Assembly (NCBI GenBank): GCA_031292145.1
Contig: JARLHR010000056.1
Span: 1 to 57,834, forward strand
Length of the DNA: 57,834 nt
Direction: 5' to 3'
Source: Clostridium sp.
GTDB lineage: Bacteria; Bacillota; Clostridia; Clostridiales; Clostridiaceae
Positions 1 to 8,259 of this stretch are shown in pieces (position 1 is the first letter of the stretch; every line of letters begins with the position of its first letter). The translations under genes and the position numbers were made by a program. The notes under the pieces were generated by a model. It was not told the DNA's origin. It saw only the letters and a list, made by a program, of their open reading frames with translations, and did no database searches.

Positions 1-126
1 AAATTTAGTAATGGATTAAAAACTGCTAGAACTCAATTAGAGGCTGAAAAAATCACTTTCATTTATGAAAAAACTCAAGCAGGAGAGCCTCTTGATGCCA
101 TTTTAGAGATTTTCAATGCTGCATAA
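1..126 (+). CDS. 3' end of an unrecognised gene (partial)
   Basis: An open frame enters from the left edge and stops at TAA 124-126, giving 41 C-terminal residues ending in AILEIFNAA. It is short, polar and helix-like, with no membrane segment. I do not recognise the family, and the start lies outside the window. It could be the tail of a phage-type or small regulatory protein, but nothing visible decides this. Confidence 0.5.
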   Translation, partial: KFSNGLKTARTQLEAEKITFIYEKTQAGEPLDAILEIFNAA

Positions 127-204
127 ATATCCCTTTGGTTATTTGACTGGAAATATTTGTTTGCAATTTCGCTCGTTTATAGTATAGTATAAAGGAGATG
201 TCAA

Positions 205-285
205 ATGACTAATGGTGAAATTCAAATAACCAACAAAAACTTAATTAATCCAAAGCACAAAAATGAGCATAATGTGTGTTGTTGA
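205..285 (+). CDS. 26-aa micro-ORF ending in Cys-Cys
   Basis: ATG at 205 lies 5 nt after a strong AAAGGAGA ribosome binding site. The frame encodes 26 residues ending NEHNVCC, then TGA. An imperfect hairpin (about 289-316) follows at once. The Shine-Dalgarno quality is as good as that of the large genes here, so translation is plausible. There is no leader-like hydrophobic stretch. I cannot assign a function. It may be a signalling or leader peptide, or a decayed gene start. Confidence 0.35.
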   Translation: MTNGEIQITNKNLINPKHKNEHNVCC

Positions 286-288
286 ATT

Positions 289-316
289 AATCCCACTACA
301 CCTTTTGATGTAGGGT
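289..316 (+). terminator. imperfect hairpin, relative of the recurrent CCACTACA terminator
   Basis: CCCACTACA faces TGTAGGGTGG across a short T-rich loop. The stem resembles the AACCACTACA/TGTAGTGGTT terminators further right but has decayed pairing and no clear T tract. Confidence 0.35.
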
Positions 317-354
317 GGTATATGAATCTTATAGAAACTTAGATTTTTAGCTAG

Positions 355-1374
355 TCAGTTATTTTTTATAGGTTTTATTATCTTGCGTATCAATGATTGT
401 AACAAATTTTTAGATATATCATATAAAGCACATGAAAATGTACATACTACTAGAATGAATATGAGATTTCCTACAAAAATCCCCTTTATCCTATTTATAT
501 CAATATGAAAAATATGAGAACTTAATAAGCCTAGTATATCCATAACTAGAATATGAAGAAAGTATATTGGCATAGAGTAACTGCTAATCTTTTCAATAAT
601 TCTATTATTTACGTTACTCTTTAGTGCGAATATAAATATTGAAATAGAAGCAATTATAGTAGTTATAAAGTAATCTCCAAAACGAGAGTTAAATAATGTT
701 TTCCACATATACCTTTCAGCTACTTGAAATAGACACATAAAAATTGAAAATAATAAAATAATAATATTATTAAATTTGATTTTATTTATATCCACTTTTC
801 TTATGTACGCTCCGAGCATAATATAAAATAAACCGAAAAATAAAAAGTTTCTTGTTTCATATAAAGGTAATATTCGATGAAATATTTGTATTGATAAGTT
901 AGAGATAAATATACCTATTAGGTGTAATATTATGCTACTAATAAATAAAACTTTTAGTTTATCAAAATAATTGAAAAAATAAATAATTATCAACGCCCAA
1001 ATAATATTTATTATATACCATAAATGAGTACCAATAACAGGTGCGATTAAAATATATTTAATGTTAGTTATAAAATTATTCTCAAAATTTTGAAACTTGT
1101 GTTCTACTAATGCAATAATAAGATAATATAAAATGTAAATAAATTGATAAAGAATATAATACTTTGTTAGTTTTATTACTTGCTTTTTTAACTTTATTGA
1201 TGTTTTATTAGGTTGAATAATAAAGTATCCAGTAATCATAAAGAAAATTGGGACAGCAAATCTTGCAATAGTATCCATAACAAATCCAAAACGTGAAGCA
1301 AAGGGATTATGGATTATAACTATAAAGAAAATTGAAATTAATTTTAGTAATTCTATTGATTGATTTCTTTTCAT
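355..1374 (-). CDS. membrane acyltransferase, acyltransferase-3 family
   Basis: Integral membrane protein of 339 residues, probably transferring acyl (often acetyl) groups to cell-surface glycans or similar extracytoplasmic acceptors. About ten hydrophobic helices are visible. The N-terminal SIELLKLISIFFIVIIHNPF and the AVPIFFMITGYFI segment match the start of this family (PF01757), in which an early His/Arg region is catalytic. I chose the Met at 1374 because GGGGGA lies 6 nt upstream and the protein then begins at the conserved first helix; an upstream in-frame Met at 1464 would add 30 atypical residues. It is monocistronic, and a separate micro-ORF with its own terminator lies upstream on the same strand. 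The acceptor is unknown. Confidence 0.85.
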   Translation of the reverse strand: MKRNQSIELLKLISIFFIVIIHNPFASRFGFVMDTIARFAVPIFFMITGYFIIQPNKTSIKLKKQVIKLTKYYILYQFIYILYYLIIALVEHKFQNFENNFITNIKYILIAPVIGTHLWYIINIIWALIIIYFFNYFDKLKVLFISSIILHLIGIFISNLSIQIFHRILPLYETRNFLFFGLFYIMLGAYIRKVDINKIKFNNIIILLFSIFMCLFQVAERYMWKTLFNSRFGDYFITTIIASISIFIFALKSNVNNRIIEKISSYSMPIYFLHILVMDILGLLSSHIFHIDINRIKGIFVGNLIFILVVCTFSCALYDISKNLLQSLIRKIIKPIKNN

Positions 1375-1529
1375 TTCATTTCCCCCAAAAAATAAGAGAA
1401 TTCTATCTATATAAGTTGTAGTGAAGAATTTAAAATTGCTATTTAGGATATAAAATTGTGTCAATTACTTTAATATAAAGTCATTATAGCAACTTAGATA
1501 AATAAACTATAATATTTAGGTTTTGAAAT

Positions 1530-1562
1530 AAAATAAAACCAGGGATTATTCTTAACCCCTGG
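1530..1562 (-). terminator. rho-independent terminator after micro-ORF
   Basis: On the minus strand CCAGGGGTTA pairs with TAATCCCTGG (one mismatch) around a 4-nt loop and is followed by TTTTATTTT. It closes the short transcript carrying the 15-codon ORF at 1601-1648. Confidence 0.7.
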
Positions 1563-1600
1563 CCTATTTAGAAACAAGTGTACTTATGGGGACTTTAAAA

Positions 1601-1648
1601 CTATTTTCGGAGTAATCCTAAAATATTATTTTCAAAATCTAGTTCCAT
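1601..1648 (-). CDS. 15-aa micro-ORF between promoter region and terminator
   Basis: ATG at 1648 follows AAGAGGTG at good spacing and encodes MELDFENNILGLLRK, then TAG. A terminator hairpin begins about 40 nt downstream, so ORF and terminator form a compact unit. It is either a true small peptide, a translated leader, or the remaining 5' end of a deleted gene. No family is recognised. Confidence 0.35.
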   Translation of the reverse strand: MELDFENNILGLLRK

Positions 1649-1723
1649 GAGAATCACCTCTTTCAGTTCTTATTATTAGCAGTATTAAAATAAATATACA
1701 TAAAAATAAAATCATATATTCCA

Positions 1724-1801
1724 CAAGGCGTACCTTTGGTTAATTCACTATTGAGCAAAGGTCACAATGTTACAATTGTTACTAGAGGAAAAACAGAATG
1801 A
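1724..1801 (+). pseudogene. remnant of NAD-dependent epimerase/dehydratase
   Basis: The frame reads GVPLVNSLLSKGHNVTIVTR followed by a stop after GKTE. This is the region just after the glycine-rich nucleotide-binding motif of extended short-chain epimerases (second strand, GHxVTxxTRG). There is no start codon and nothing of the remaining 250 or so residues. A small decayed fragment. Confidence 0.6.
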
Positions 1802-2111
1802 ATGATAATCATAAGTACTGTACCTAGTAAAAAGATTTTGTAAACCACTGCTTTAATATTTATTAACTCTAAACATTTGTATTATATGAATCTATAAAAA
1901 CAAATAGTAGGCTAAAAAATCGCATTATTCAGCATACTATTATGTTAAATATTTAGTATTTTGCAAGGATTTATGAGAAACTATAATTGAAATTATTTAT
2001 AAATTTATTAAATAATCAAAAAACGTTAATTTTTCCTCTTAGCTAAGAATATGCTATTAGAGTAAAAGCTATTGCATTGATAGAAAGTTGTTATAATTAA
2101 GGGGGAGTTTT
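1802..2111. other. intergenic, no gene seen
   Basis: AT-rich non-coding DNA. An imperfect hairpin (1903-1941, AATAGTA-GGCT / AGCA-TACTATT) is the only structure noticed. The promoter of the downstream DUF975 gene presumably lies in the last 60 bases, but no clean box pair was found. Confidence 0.4.
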
Positions 2112-2744
2112 ATGATTAATAGAGCAGAATTAAAAATGCAGGCTAGAAATCAGTTGAGAGGAAAATGGGGATTAGCTATTGGAGGAACTATAGTAGGATG
2201 TTTTTTAATAACATTCATTATGAATCTTATTTTAAGATTGGTTAGAGATGATACAACTTTGATTTTGATTGTACAGTTAGTATCAATGATAATCAGTTCA
2301 ATAATGAGTATTGGAATGTGTAGATTTTCATTAAACTACGCTTATGAAGGCAAGGAACCAGCATTTGGAGATATATTTTCAGGATTTAAAGTTGCACTTA
2401 AAGCAATAGGACTATTCTTTTTAATGGGCATAATTATTTTTGTAGGAATTATTTTATTAGTGGTTCCAGGTGTTATATTTAGTTTTATGTTTTCACAAGC
2501 ATTATACATTTTAGCTGATGACAATAGTAAGTCAATTATTCAATGTTTAAAAGAAAGTGCAGGTATGATGAAGGGATATAAATTTAAATATTTCGTTCTT
2601 TCATTAAGCTTTTTAGGATGGATCATATTAGGATTAATACCATTTGGCATTGGATTGTTATGGGTTATTCCTTACATGAATGTAACCGTAGCTTCTTTTT
2701 ACTTAAAAGTTAAGAACAATTATTATGGATCTAATCATGTTTAA
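2112..2744 (+). CDS. DUF975 family membrane protein
   Basis: 210-residue integral membrane protein of unknown function. It opens with MINRAELKMQARNQLRGKWG, the amphipathic N-terminus typical of DUF975 (PF06161), followed by about five to six hydrophobic helices and a central YEGKEPAFGDIFSGF loop. Length agrees with the family. AAGGGGGAG stands 6 nt before ATG. It appears monocistronic and is followed by a terminator. Family members are common in Firmicutes and their role is unknown. Confidence 0.85.
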   Translation: MINRAELKMQARNQLRGKWGLAIGGTIVGCFLITFIMNLILRLVRDDTTLILIVQLVSMIISSIMSIGMCRFSLNYAYEGKEPAFGDIFSGFKVALKAIGLFFLMGIIIFVGIILLVVPGVIFSFMFSQALYILADDNSKSIIQCLKESAGMMKGYKFKYFVLSLSFLGWIILGLIPFGIGLLWVIPYMNVTVASFYLKVKNNYYGSNHV

Positions 2745-2853
2745 CTAAATAAAATTTTCATTTATATAAATAATATAAAATAAAAGATTAAAGAGTAAGA
2801 ATAATAAATCCATAAATGCAATAGCGAAAAGAAATATTAAAAAATAAATTTTG

Positions 2854-2884
2854 ATAAGAGTTTATGGAAAGTAAACTCTTATTT
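2854..2884 (+). terminator. rho-independent terminator
   Basis: AAGAGTTTA pairs with TAAACTCTT around a 7-nt loop and is followed by ATTTT. It lies 110 bases after the DUF975 gene. Confidence 0.7.
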
Positions 2885-3036
2885 TGGTAATGTATAAGTG
2901 TAAATCATAAGTTTTTAGTGCCTAAATCCAAATAGACATTTGTGATTGAGGCCTTTTTATTTCTAATTATATAAGCTATAAATGTTTTAAATTAACTTGA
3001 TTTAAATTATTAATAAATAATAAGTATTAATTAATG

Positions 3037-3066
3037 TTGAAAATAATAATAGAAATAAGCTATAAT
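3037..3066 (+). promoter_or_regulatory. sigma-A type promoter of the ArsC-like gene
   Basis: TTGAAA (3037-3042) and TATAAT (3061-3066) are separated by 18 bp, with the start codon 48 nt further on. Confidence 0.65.
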
Positions 3067-3113
3067 GATAGTAAGGTTTAGTTAAAAATTTATATTTGAG
3101 AGGATGAAAACTT

Positions 3114-3485
3114 ATGGCAAATTTATTTATAGAATACCCAAAATGTACAACTTGCAAACGTGCAAAAAGCTGGCTAGATTCAAATGAAATTGAATACGAA
3201 GATAGACATATAGTGGAGAATAATCCAACCTATGAAGAGCTTCAAGAATGGATTAAGAAAAGTGGGCTTCCAACTAAAAAATTTTTTAATACTAGTGGAA
3301 TTTTATATAAGGAAATGAATTTAAGTCAAAAGCTTAAGACACTTTCAGAAGAAGAACAAATTAAATTGTTAGCTACAAATGGAATGCTGGTTAAGCGTCC
3401 AATAGTAGTTGGAGAAGGCTTTGTACTGGTTGGATTTAGAGATGAAGCTGTGTGGGAAGAAACACTTACACTCTCTAAAGATTGA
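3114..3485 (+). CDS. ArsC/Spx-family thioredoxin-fold protein
   Basis: 123-residue cytoplasmic protein of the arsenate reductase-like family (ArsC/Spx/YusI, PF03960). The N-terminal YPKCTTCKRAKSWLD carries the CxxC redox motif on the thioredoxin-like fold, and the ArsC-like cis-Pro region is VKRPIVV near residues 93-99. It matches the YusI-like 'arsenate reductase family protein' group more than true arsenate reductases, and there is no ars operon around it. A role in thiol redox or stress regulation is inferred. GAGAGGATG precedes ATG. Confidence 0.85.
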   Translation: MANLFIEYPKCTTCKRAKSWLDSNEIEYEDRHIVENNPTYEELQEWIKKSGLPTKKFFNTSGILYKEMNLSQKLKTLSEEEQIKLLATNGMLVKRPIVVGEGFVLVGFRDEAVWEETLTLSKD

Positions 3486-3526
3486 TTTTTTAGATACCAA
3501 AGTTGCAATCTAAACTTAATCATAAT

Positions 3527-3590
3527 TAAGGTACAATCAAGAAAATAATAAACTAATATACTTGTATATCATTTTCTTTCATATGTGTAA
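3527..3590. repeat. degenerate MITE-like copy
   Basis: Left end AAGGTACAATCAAGAAAATA and inverted right end ATTTTCTTTCATATGTGTA match the inverted termini of the elements at 35439-35682 and 39284-39446, with almost no interior left. Probably a deletion derivative. Confidence 0.5.
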
Positions 3591-3635
3591 CTTGAATAAG
3601 ATGAGTGTTTATTACGCAGAATTATAAAAATACAT

Positions 3636-3673
3636 GAGGCTAGTTTCAAAGCATAGCATAAGAAACTAGCCTC
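3636..3673 (+). terminator. strong 12-bp hairpin terminator
   Basis: GAGGCTAGTTTC pairs perfectly with GAAACTAGCCTC around a 14-nt loop and is followed by TTTCGT on the plus strand; the minus side has a run of T after a few bases. It probably ends the ArsC-like transcript. Confidence 0.6.
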
Positions 3674-3752
3674 TTTCGTATAGATCTTTAAATTACATAC
3701 TTGGCTTATAACTATGGAATAACTATACATACCTATTAAGTTTAAGAGGATG

Positions 3753-3815
3753 ACTATACTAGAAATAAGTAACACAATATGTCACTTATTTCAGTAAGGA
3801 ACCACATAAATATAG
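3753..3815. repeat. short form of a fold-back element
   Basis: ACTATACTAGAAATAAGT leads into CACTTATTTC and an ACCACATA...TATAG end. The same outer sequences bound the 216-bp palindrome at 27502-27717, so this looks like an internally deleted copy of it. Confidence 0.6.
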
Positions 3816-4040
3816 AGAAATCTATGGTATTACATATTTTTCTTTTTAATGCAAGCAATGAAAAATTACTATTTTTATGGTATAATTATTCGAATATAGT
3901 ATTAGGAATATTCAAATCGAATCATAGATTTATTATTTTCTTTCATACATCTATGTCAAATATTTAACAATGTGTTGATTATATTGTGGTTTGATTTAAG
4001 GAGCAATGGAAGTAATTCAATGGGAAGAAGAGGTTTTTAA
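3816..4040. other. intergenic before histidine kinase
   Basis: AT-rich. A 62-codon frame starts inside the repeat at 3779, but it lacks a ribosome binding site and has no coding character. No gene is called. Confidence 0.35.
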
Positions 4041-5975
4041 ATGAGAATAAAATATAAGCTTATGATTAGCTATTTGATTTTAATTGTATTTGCAGTAAGT
4101 GTATTGGGCTTTTTAATTGCTAAAAAATCCAATGATGCTATCCTAAAAGAGGTAAATGAAAAAAGTAGGTGTTTGACAGAATCAATTAATACAACTCTTA
4201 GTGTAAGAAATGAATTACTTACAGAAAAGTCCTACGGTGACTTAAACTTTGCAAATACCTTATTAAATAATTTAGTTGATCTAAGAGTAGATTATAACGA
4301 AAGTATAAAAATTGGGGAGTTTAATTTGCCAGTTTTATATGCTGGAAATCAAAGGTTATCTTTAGATTCTACTATACCAGATGAGCTTAAGCAGTCTACT
4401 GGTACTGTTGCAACTATATTTTTATTGCATGATGATAAACTTATAAGGGTTTCTAGTACAATTTTCAGAGATGACGATAGGGTAATAGGTACATATATTC
4501 CAAGTGACTCAGAGGCTTATAAAAAAATAATTAATAATGAAGAATATATTGGTGATCTTGTGATATTAGGTAACGGCTATGTGACAAGAATGAAGCCATT
4601 ATTGGATAAAGATAAAAAAGTTATAGGGGCTATAGGTATAGGAAACAAAATTCTCAATCAATACTTAGAGGAAACATTAAGTAATATTAGATTAGGTGAA
4701 ACTGGTTATGCATATGTAATAGATACAGAAGGAAATGTAATTATTCATCCTTCTGATGAAGGAAAGAATGTAAGTGATTACGATTTTGTTCAAAAAATGT
4801 ATTCGTCGTATAATGGAATAATTGAGTACACCTATAATGGAGTTAAGAAAGTAGCTTATTATCAATATTTTGAGCCTTGGCATTGGTATATAGTTACCAC
4901 AGCTAATTATGATGAACTAAACTCTGCATCTATATCAATCTTAAGAACGACAGTAGTTACTGGAGCAATAATCATTATTTTGGGAGGATTAATAGCATTA
5001 TTTTTGGCCAATGCTTTAGTTAAACCTATTAATAAATTAAAAACTTGCATGGAGATAGCTGGGAAAGGTGATTTGACAGTACGCTGTAATATAGATAGTA
5101 AAGATGAGATAGGGATATTAGCAAATAGTTTTAATAATATGATAGCAGAGAATAAGAGGCTATTAGAAGAAGCGGTACAATATGATAAATTAAAAACAGA
5201 ATTTATTGCTAATATGTCTCACGAATTAAGGACACCTTTAAATATTATATTTTCAACAGCTCAGTTATTTAATGTGCTCATAAGTAAGGGTGAAGACATA
5301 AATATTGATAAAATAAGAAATTATATAGACAGCATGAAACAGAATTGTTACAGACTAATAAGATTAGTAAACAATTTAATTGATATGACAAAAATTGACT
5401 CTGGTTATATGAAAATAGAGTTAAGGAATCAAGATATAGTACAGATTGCAGAGGAAATAACACAGTCAACGGTTGAATATGTAGAATATATGTCCAGAAG
5501 AATTATATTTGATACAGACCAAGAAGAAAAAATCATGGCCTTTGATGATGAAAAATTAGAGAGGATTTTACTTAATTTAATTTCCAATGCTACTAAATTT
5601 ACTGAGCCGGGAGATAAAATTAATGTGACTTTATATGATAAAGGTGATCATATTATTATTTCTGTAAAGGACACAGGAAGAGGAATTCCAGAAGATAAAT
5701 TATCACAGCTTTTCGAAAGATTTACCCAAGTAGATTCATTGCTGAGTAGAAACCATGAAGGCAGCGGCATAGGATTATCCATAGTTAAATCTTTAGTTGA
5801 GATGCATGATGGAACAATAGAAGTAAAAAGTAAATATGGGGAAGGCACAGAGTTTATAATATGTCTGCCGGCTAAGATTATTTCAGAAGAGCATGAAGCT
5901 GAAACTATAAAAGATTATGAAAAACAAGCAGATGTTGAAAATATTAATATTGAGTTTTCAGATATTTATAAATAA
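4041..5975 (+). CDS. Cache-HAMP sensor histidine kinase
   Basis: 644-residue membrane histidine kinase. It has a membrane helix at about 7-27, an extracytoplasmic Cache-type sensor (about 30-300; HDDKLIRVSSTI and GYAYVIDTEGNVIIHP are typical of the double Cache fold also found in chemotaxis receptors), and a second helix at about 302-325. HAMP follows, then HisKA with phospho-acceptor His394 in NMSHELRTPLN. The HATPase has N box NLISNATKF (about 513), G1 DTGRGIPEDKL, F box FERFTQ and G2 GSGIGLSIVK (about 574). AAGAGG precedes ATG. No response regulator lies next to it, so it is an orphan kinase. The sensor resembles chemoreceptor sensors, and a chemoreceptor remnant follows directly. The ligand is probably a small metabolite, but this cannot be read from the sequence. 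Confidence 0.9.
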   Translation: MRIKYKLMISYLILIVFAVSVLGFLIAKKSNDAILKEVNEKSRCLTESINTTLSVRNELLTEKSYGDLNFANTLLNNLVDLRVDYNESIKIGEFNLPVLYAGNQRLSLDSTIPDELKQSTGTVATIFLLHDDKLIRVSSTIFRDDDRVIGTYIPSDSEAYKKIINNEEYIGDLVILGNGYVTRMKPLLDKDKKVIGAIGIGNKILNQYLEETLSNIRLGETGYAYVIDTEGNVIIHPSDEGKNVSDYDFVQKMYSSYNGIIEYTYNGVKKVAYYQYFEPWHWYIVTTANYDELNSASISILRTTVVTGAIIIILGGLIALFLANALVKPINKLKTCMEIAGKGDLTVRCNIDSKDEIGILANSFNNMIAENKRLLEEAVQYDKLKTEFIANMSHELRTPLNIIFSTAQLFNVLISKGEDINIDKIRNYIDSMKQNCYRLIRLVNNLIDMTKIDSGYMKIELRNQDIVQIAEEITQSTVEYVEYMSRRIIFDTDQEEKIMAFDDEKLERILLNLISNATKFTEPGDKINVTLYDKGDHIIISVKDTGRGIPEDKLSQLFERFTQVDSLLSRNHEGSGIGLSIVKSLVEMHDGTIEVKSKYGEGTEFIICLPAKIISEEHEAETIKDYEKQADVENINIEFSDIYK

Positions 5976-5985
5976 GCTAGAGGTT

Positions 5986-6135
5986 ATGGAACTTACCACA
6001 AGTTCAAATCTTCTTGGGCTTAATGCAGCTCAATTAGGAGAAACTCAGGCAGCATCTACAGAAGAAATATCTGTCTCAATGCAGCAATTTACAGCTACAG
6101 CGGCAGAATTGGAAAAAATTGCTGGAGTGATTTAG
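5986..6135 (+). pseudogene. remnant of a methyl-accepting chemotaxis protein
   Basis: A 49-codon frame reads LLGLNAA followed by STEEISVSMQQFTATAAELE. These are the hairpin tip and the C-terminal methylation helix of a chemotaxis receptor, normally about 90 residues apart and here fused by a deletion. ATG is preceded by AGAGGTT, so it may still be translated, but it cannot form a signalling domain. It lies 10 bases after the kinase stop codon. Confidence 0.7.
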
Positions 6136-6153
6136 AAAATAAATTTATAAAGG

Positions 6154-6190
6154 AGCTATATAACTTTTTGTTAAAATAAGTTATATAGCT
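6154..6190. terminator. bidirectional terminator between convergent genes
   Basis: AGCTATATAACTT pairs with AAGTTATATAGCT (13 bp). It sits between the plus-strand kinase region and the minus-strand esterase, whose stop codon starts 7 bases on. Confidence 0.7.
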
Positions 6191-6196
6191 TCTTAA

Positions 6197-6928
6197 CTAT
6201 TTCAAAAACTCTATAACTTCCTTAAATACAGTTTCTTTTTCACATTCTACTGTAATGTTATGTCCACATTTATTTAGGCATACATTTTTGATTTCTTTTG
6301 AGGCTACTTCTTTTTCAATGAGTTCAATACCTTTTTCATCTATTGAATTATCTTTTTTGGAATGAATTATAAGTAATGGCTTATCAATCTTATTTAATTT
6401 AGCTTTTGTAATTTTTTGAAGCTTGCTTAGTTCATGTATGCAGGCTAAAGGAATTTTACTATAGCCTAATAAATATTTTGTTTCTTCTTTAGGTCGTTTC
6501 ATTGGTGGCCATTCAGTGTATTTTATAAAATGCTTTAAAATAGGAACTAATAAAGCGGTCTTGTCTTTAGTTATTAAAGCAGGTGCTAATAATACAAGTT
6601 TATCAACAACATGGTTTTCAGCTAAATTTAAAGTTAAAACTCCTCCCATGGAATGACCGATCACATATATCTTGCTACAAAAACTTTTTAGTTTATTATA
6701 AGCTCCTTCAACAGAGTCAATCCAATGGTTATACTTTGAACTTTCAAAGTCTTCCAGTGTTGTCCTATGACCTTTAAGCTTTACGCCACAGACGCTGTAA
6801 CCTTCAGTCATGAGCTTTTCACCTAGTTCCCGTAATTCAGCAGGTGTAGAGCTAAAGCCATGTATTAATAGGCAACCTATATCGTTGCCCTTAAAAAAGA
6901 ATTCATTTCTAAGGTTTGTAGTTTCCAT
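6197..6928 (-). CDS. alpha/beta hydrolase, carboxylesterase/lysophospholipase type
   Basis: Cytoplasmic serine hydrolase of 243 residues, resembling Est30/YvaK carboxylesterases and monoacylglycerol lipases. Using the Met at 6928, the oxyanion region LLIHGFSSTP is near residue 20, nucleophile Ser93 lies in GHSMGG, Asp193 in HSKKDNSID, and His223 in CGHNIT; a full catalytic triad. That start has GGAG about 9 nt upstream and gives the family length; a Met at 6979 has AAGG only 2 nt away and adds 17 residues. The gene stands alone. It probably cleaves short- to medium-chain esters; the natural substrate is unknown. Confidence 0.85.
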   Translation of the reverse strand: METTNLRNEFFFKGNDIGCLLIHGFSSTPAELRELGEKLMTEGYSVCGVKLKGHRTTLEDFESSKYNHWIDSVEGAYNKLKSFCSKIYVIGHSMGGVLTLNLAENHVVDKLVLLAPALITKDKTALLVPILKHFIKYTEWPPMKRPKEETKYLLGYSKIPLACIHELSKLQKITKAKLNKIDKPLLIIHSKKDNSIDEKGIELIEKEVASKEIKNVCLNKCGHNITVECEKETVFKEVIEFLK

Positions 6929-7289
6929 ATAAGTTATCTCCAATCTAGGCATGTGAGAAAATAATAGTTCATTCCGCATACCTTCATAATTCTCGTTTTT
7001 GATATATACATATATTATACTTGTTAATTTATGGGGTAAAAAGAAAATAATAATACAAATTATTTTTTATTAAATTTCGAGAAAACATTTACACTTGACA
7101 AAGAACTGACAAAAATTAATAGTAATATAGTTATTAGAAAATGTAATTGTTGTCAAGAATATAACTTGAAAAATCAATTTTGTAAACGTTGATATGATAA
7201 GGTTTACTATTATTATAGAGATTAATTATTTTAGTAGAAAAATCAAAGAAATTAATAATATATCTATGTATAAAAGAGGTGAGAAAGAA

Positions 7290-7457
7290 ATGGGAAATTT
7301 AATAAAAATTAATATGTATGTTGAAATGAAAGGAAAAAAGAATACTAAGTTAAATCTAAAAACAATTGAGGCTGTTATCTTGGAATATAACAGATGGATA
7401 AAGAAGAGCAATAGAGAGGATAAAATGGAAAACTATGAAATGTTTTTACAGGCATAA
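7290..7457 (+). CDS. small hypothetical protein (55 aa)
   Basis: ATG at 7290 follows AGAGGTGAGAAAGAA, a convincing ribosome binding site. The 55-residue product is basic and polar, with no membrane segment or known motif. Longer in-frame starts at 7194 and 7266 lack good binding sites. A TTGACA at 7095-7100 could belong to its promoter. No function is suggested. Confidence 0.55.
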   Translation: MGNLIKINMYVEMKGKKNTKLNLKTIEAVILEYNRWIKKSNREDKMENYEMFLQA

Positions 7458-7657
7458 TTATTTTTAAGGGTGAATTGAGTAGAAATACTTAATTTACCTT
7501 TAATTTTGTTTAAGATTCTTTTATTTAGTAGTAAGTAATTAATAGATGTTATTTAAATGTTTTTATATATAAATCTGATTTTTTTTAGACTTGCAGATAG
7601 AAAATATACAATATTTTCATGTGGTTAATTGGATGAGATTTTATTTAAAAACAAAAG

Positions 7658-7690
7658 GATGCAGTCAAATCAATGACTGCATCTTTATCT
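7658..7690 (+). terminator. rho-independent terminator
   Basis: GATGCAGTCA pairs with TGACTGCATC around a 6-nt loop and is followed by TTTATCTTTT. Downstream of the 55-aa gene. Confidence 0.75.
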
Positions 7691-8259
7691 TTTGTATAAA
7701 GATTTAAAGGAGAGGGGTATTCCTATCTTTTGTATGTTTATATAATAGCATAATATGACAAAATAATCTATATATTAAATGAAAAAATAATATTATTTTT
7801 CGACAAAATTATTATTAAGAAGTGTTTAAAAACCGTATATATCCTTTAATTAAAATTTGTCCTATTTTATGCTAGAATTAAACAAGAAAGATTTAGCAAG
7901 GATTATTGAATTTGGAAATCTGATAAGAGTGAGTAATGAAGGGAAATAAACAGCACTGGAATATCATATACAAAAGCATAAAAGAAAAGAAGCCTATTTA
8001 TGATTGCTCTACTATATTTAGGAAAAATTTTAGATTTTGAATTCAGAATGTTACTATTTCGTGATAGAATTAGAATGAATTTTATCTTAAATTCATTCTG
8101 ATAAAAACTAGTGATAATGGAGCTTATTTCATATATAATAACGAAGATGAATGGATTTATATAGGACGTAGTAGAAGGCACTTAGATATTGTTAAATAAA
8201 ATATGATCAATTAGCTGAAGCGCAAAGAAATATGTGAGATTGAGGATGGATGTATAAGT
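7691..8259. other. intergenic, possible decayed coding traces
   Basis: No intact gene. A short plus-strand frame ending near 8200 reads NNEDEWIYIGRSRRHLDIVK and could be a relic, but I recognise no family. The rest is AT-rich. Confidence 0.3.

Noticed and set aside
3779-3967. 62-codon frame starting inside the short fold-back repeat
   Set aside because: No ribosome binding site, starts within repeat DNA, no family resemblance.
7903-8181. 92-codon open frame on the minus strand
   Set aside because: No ribosome binding site, low-complexity AT-driven composition rich in Ile/Phe/Ser, no recognisable motif.
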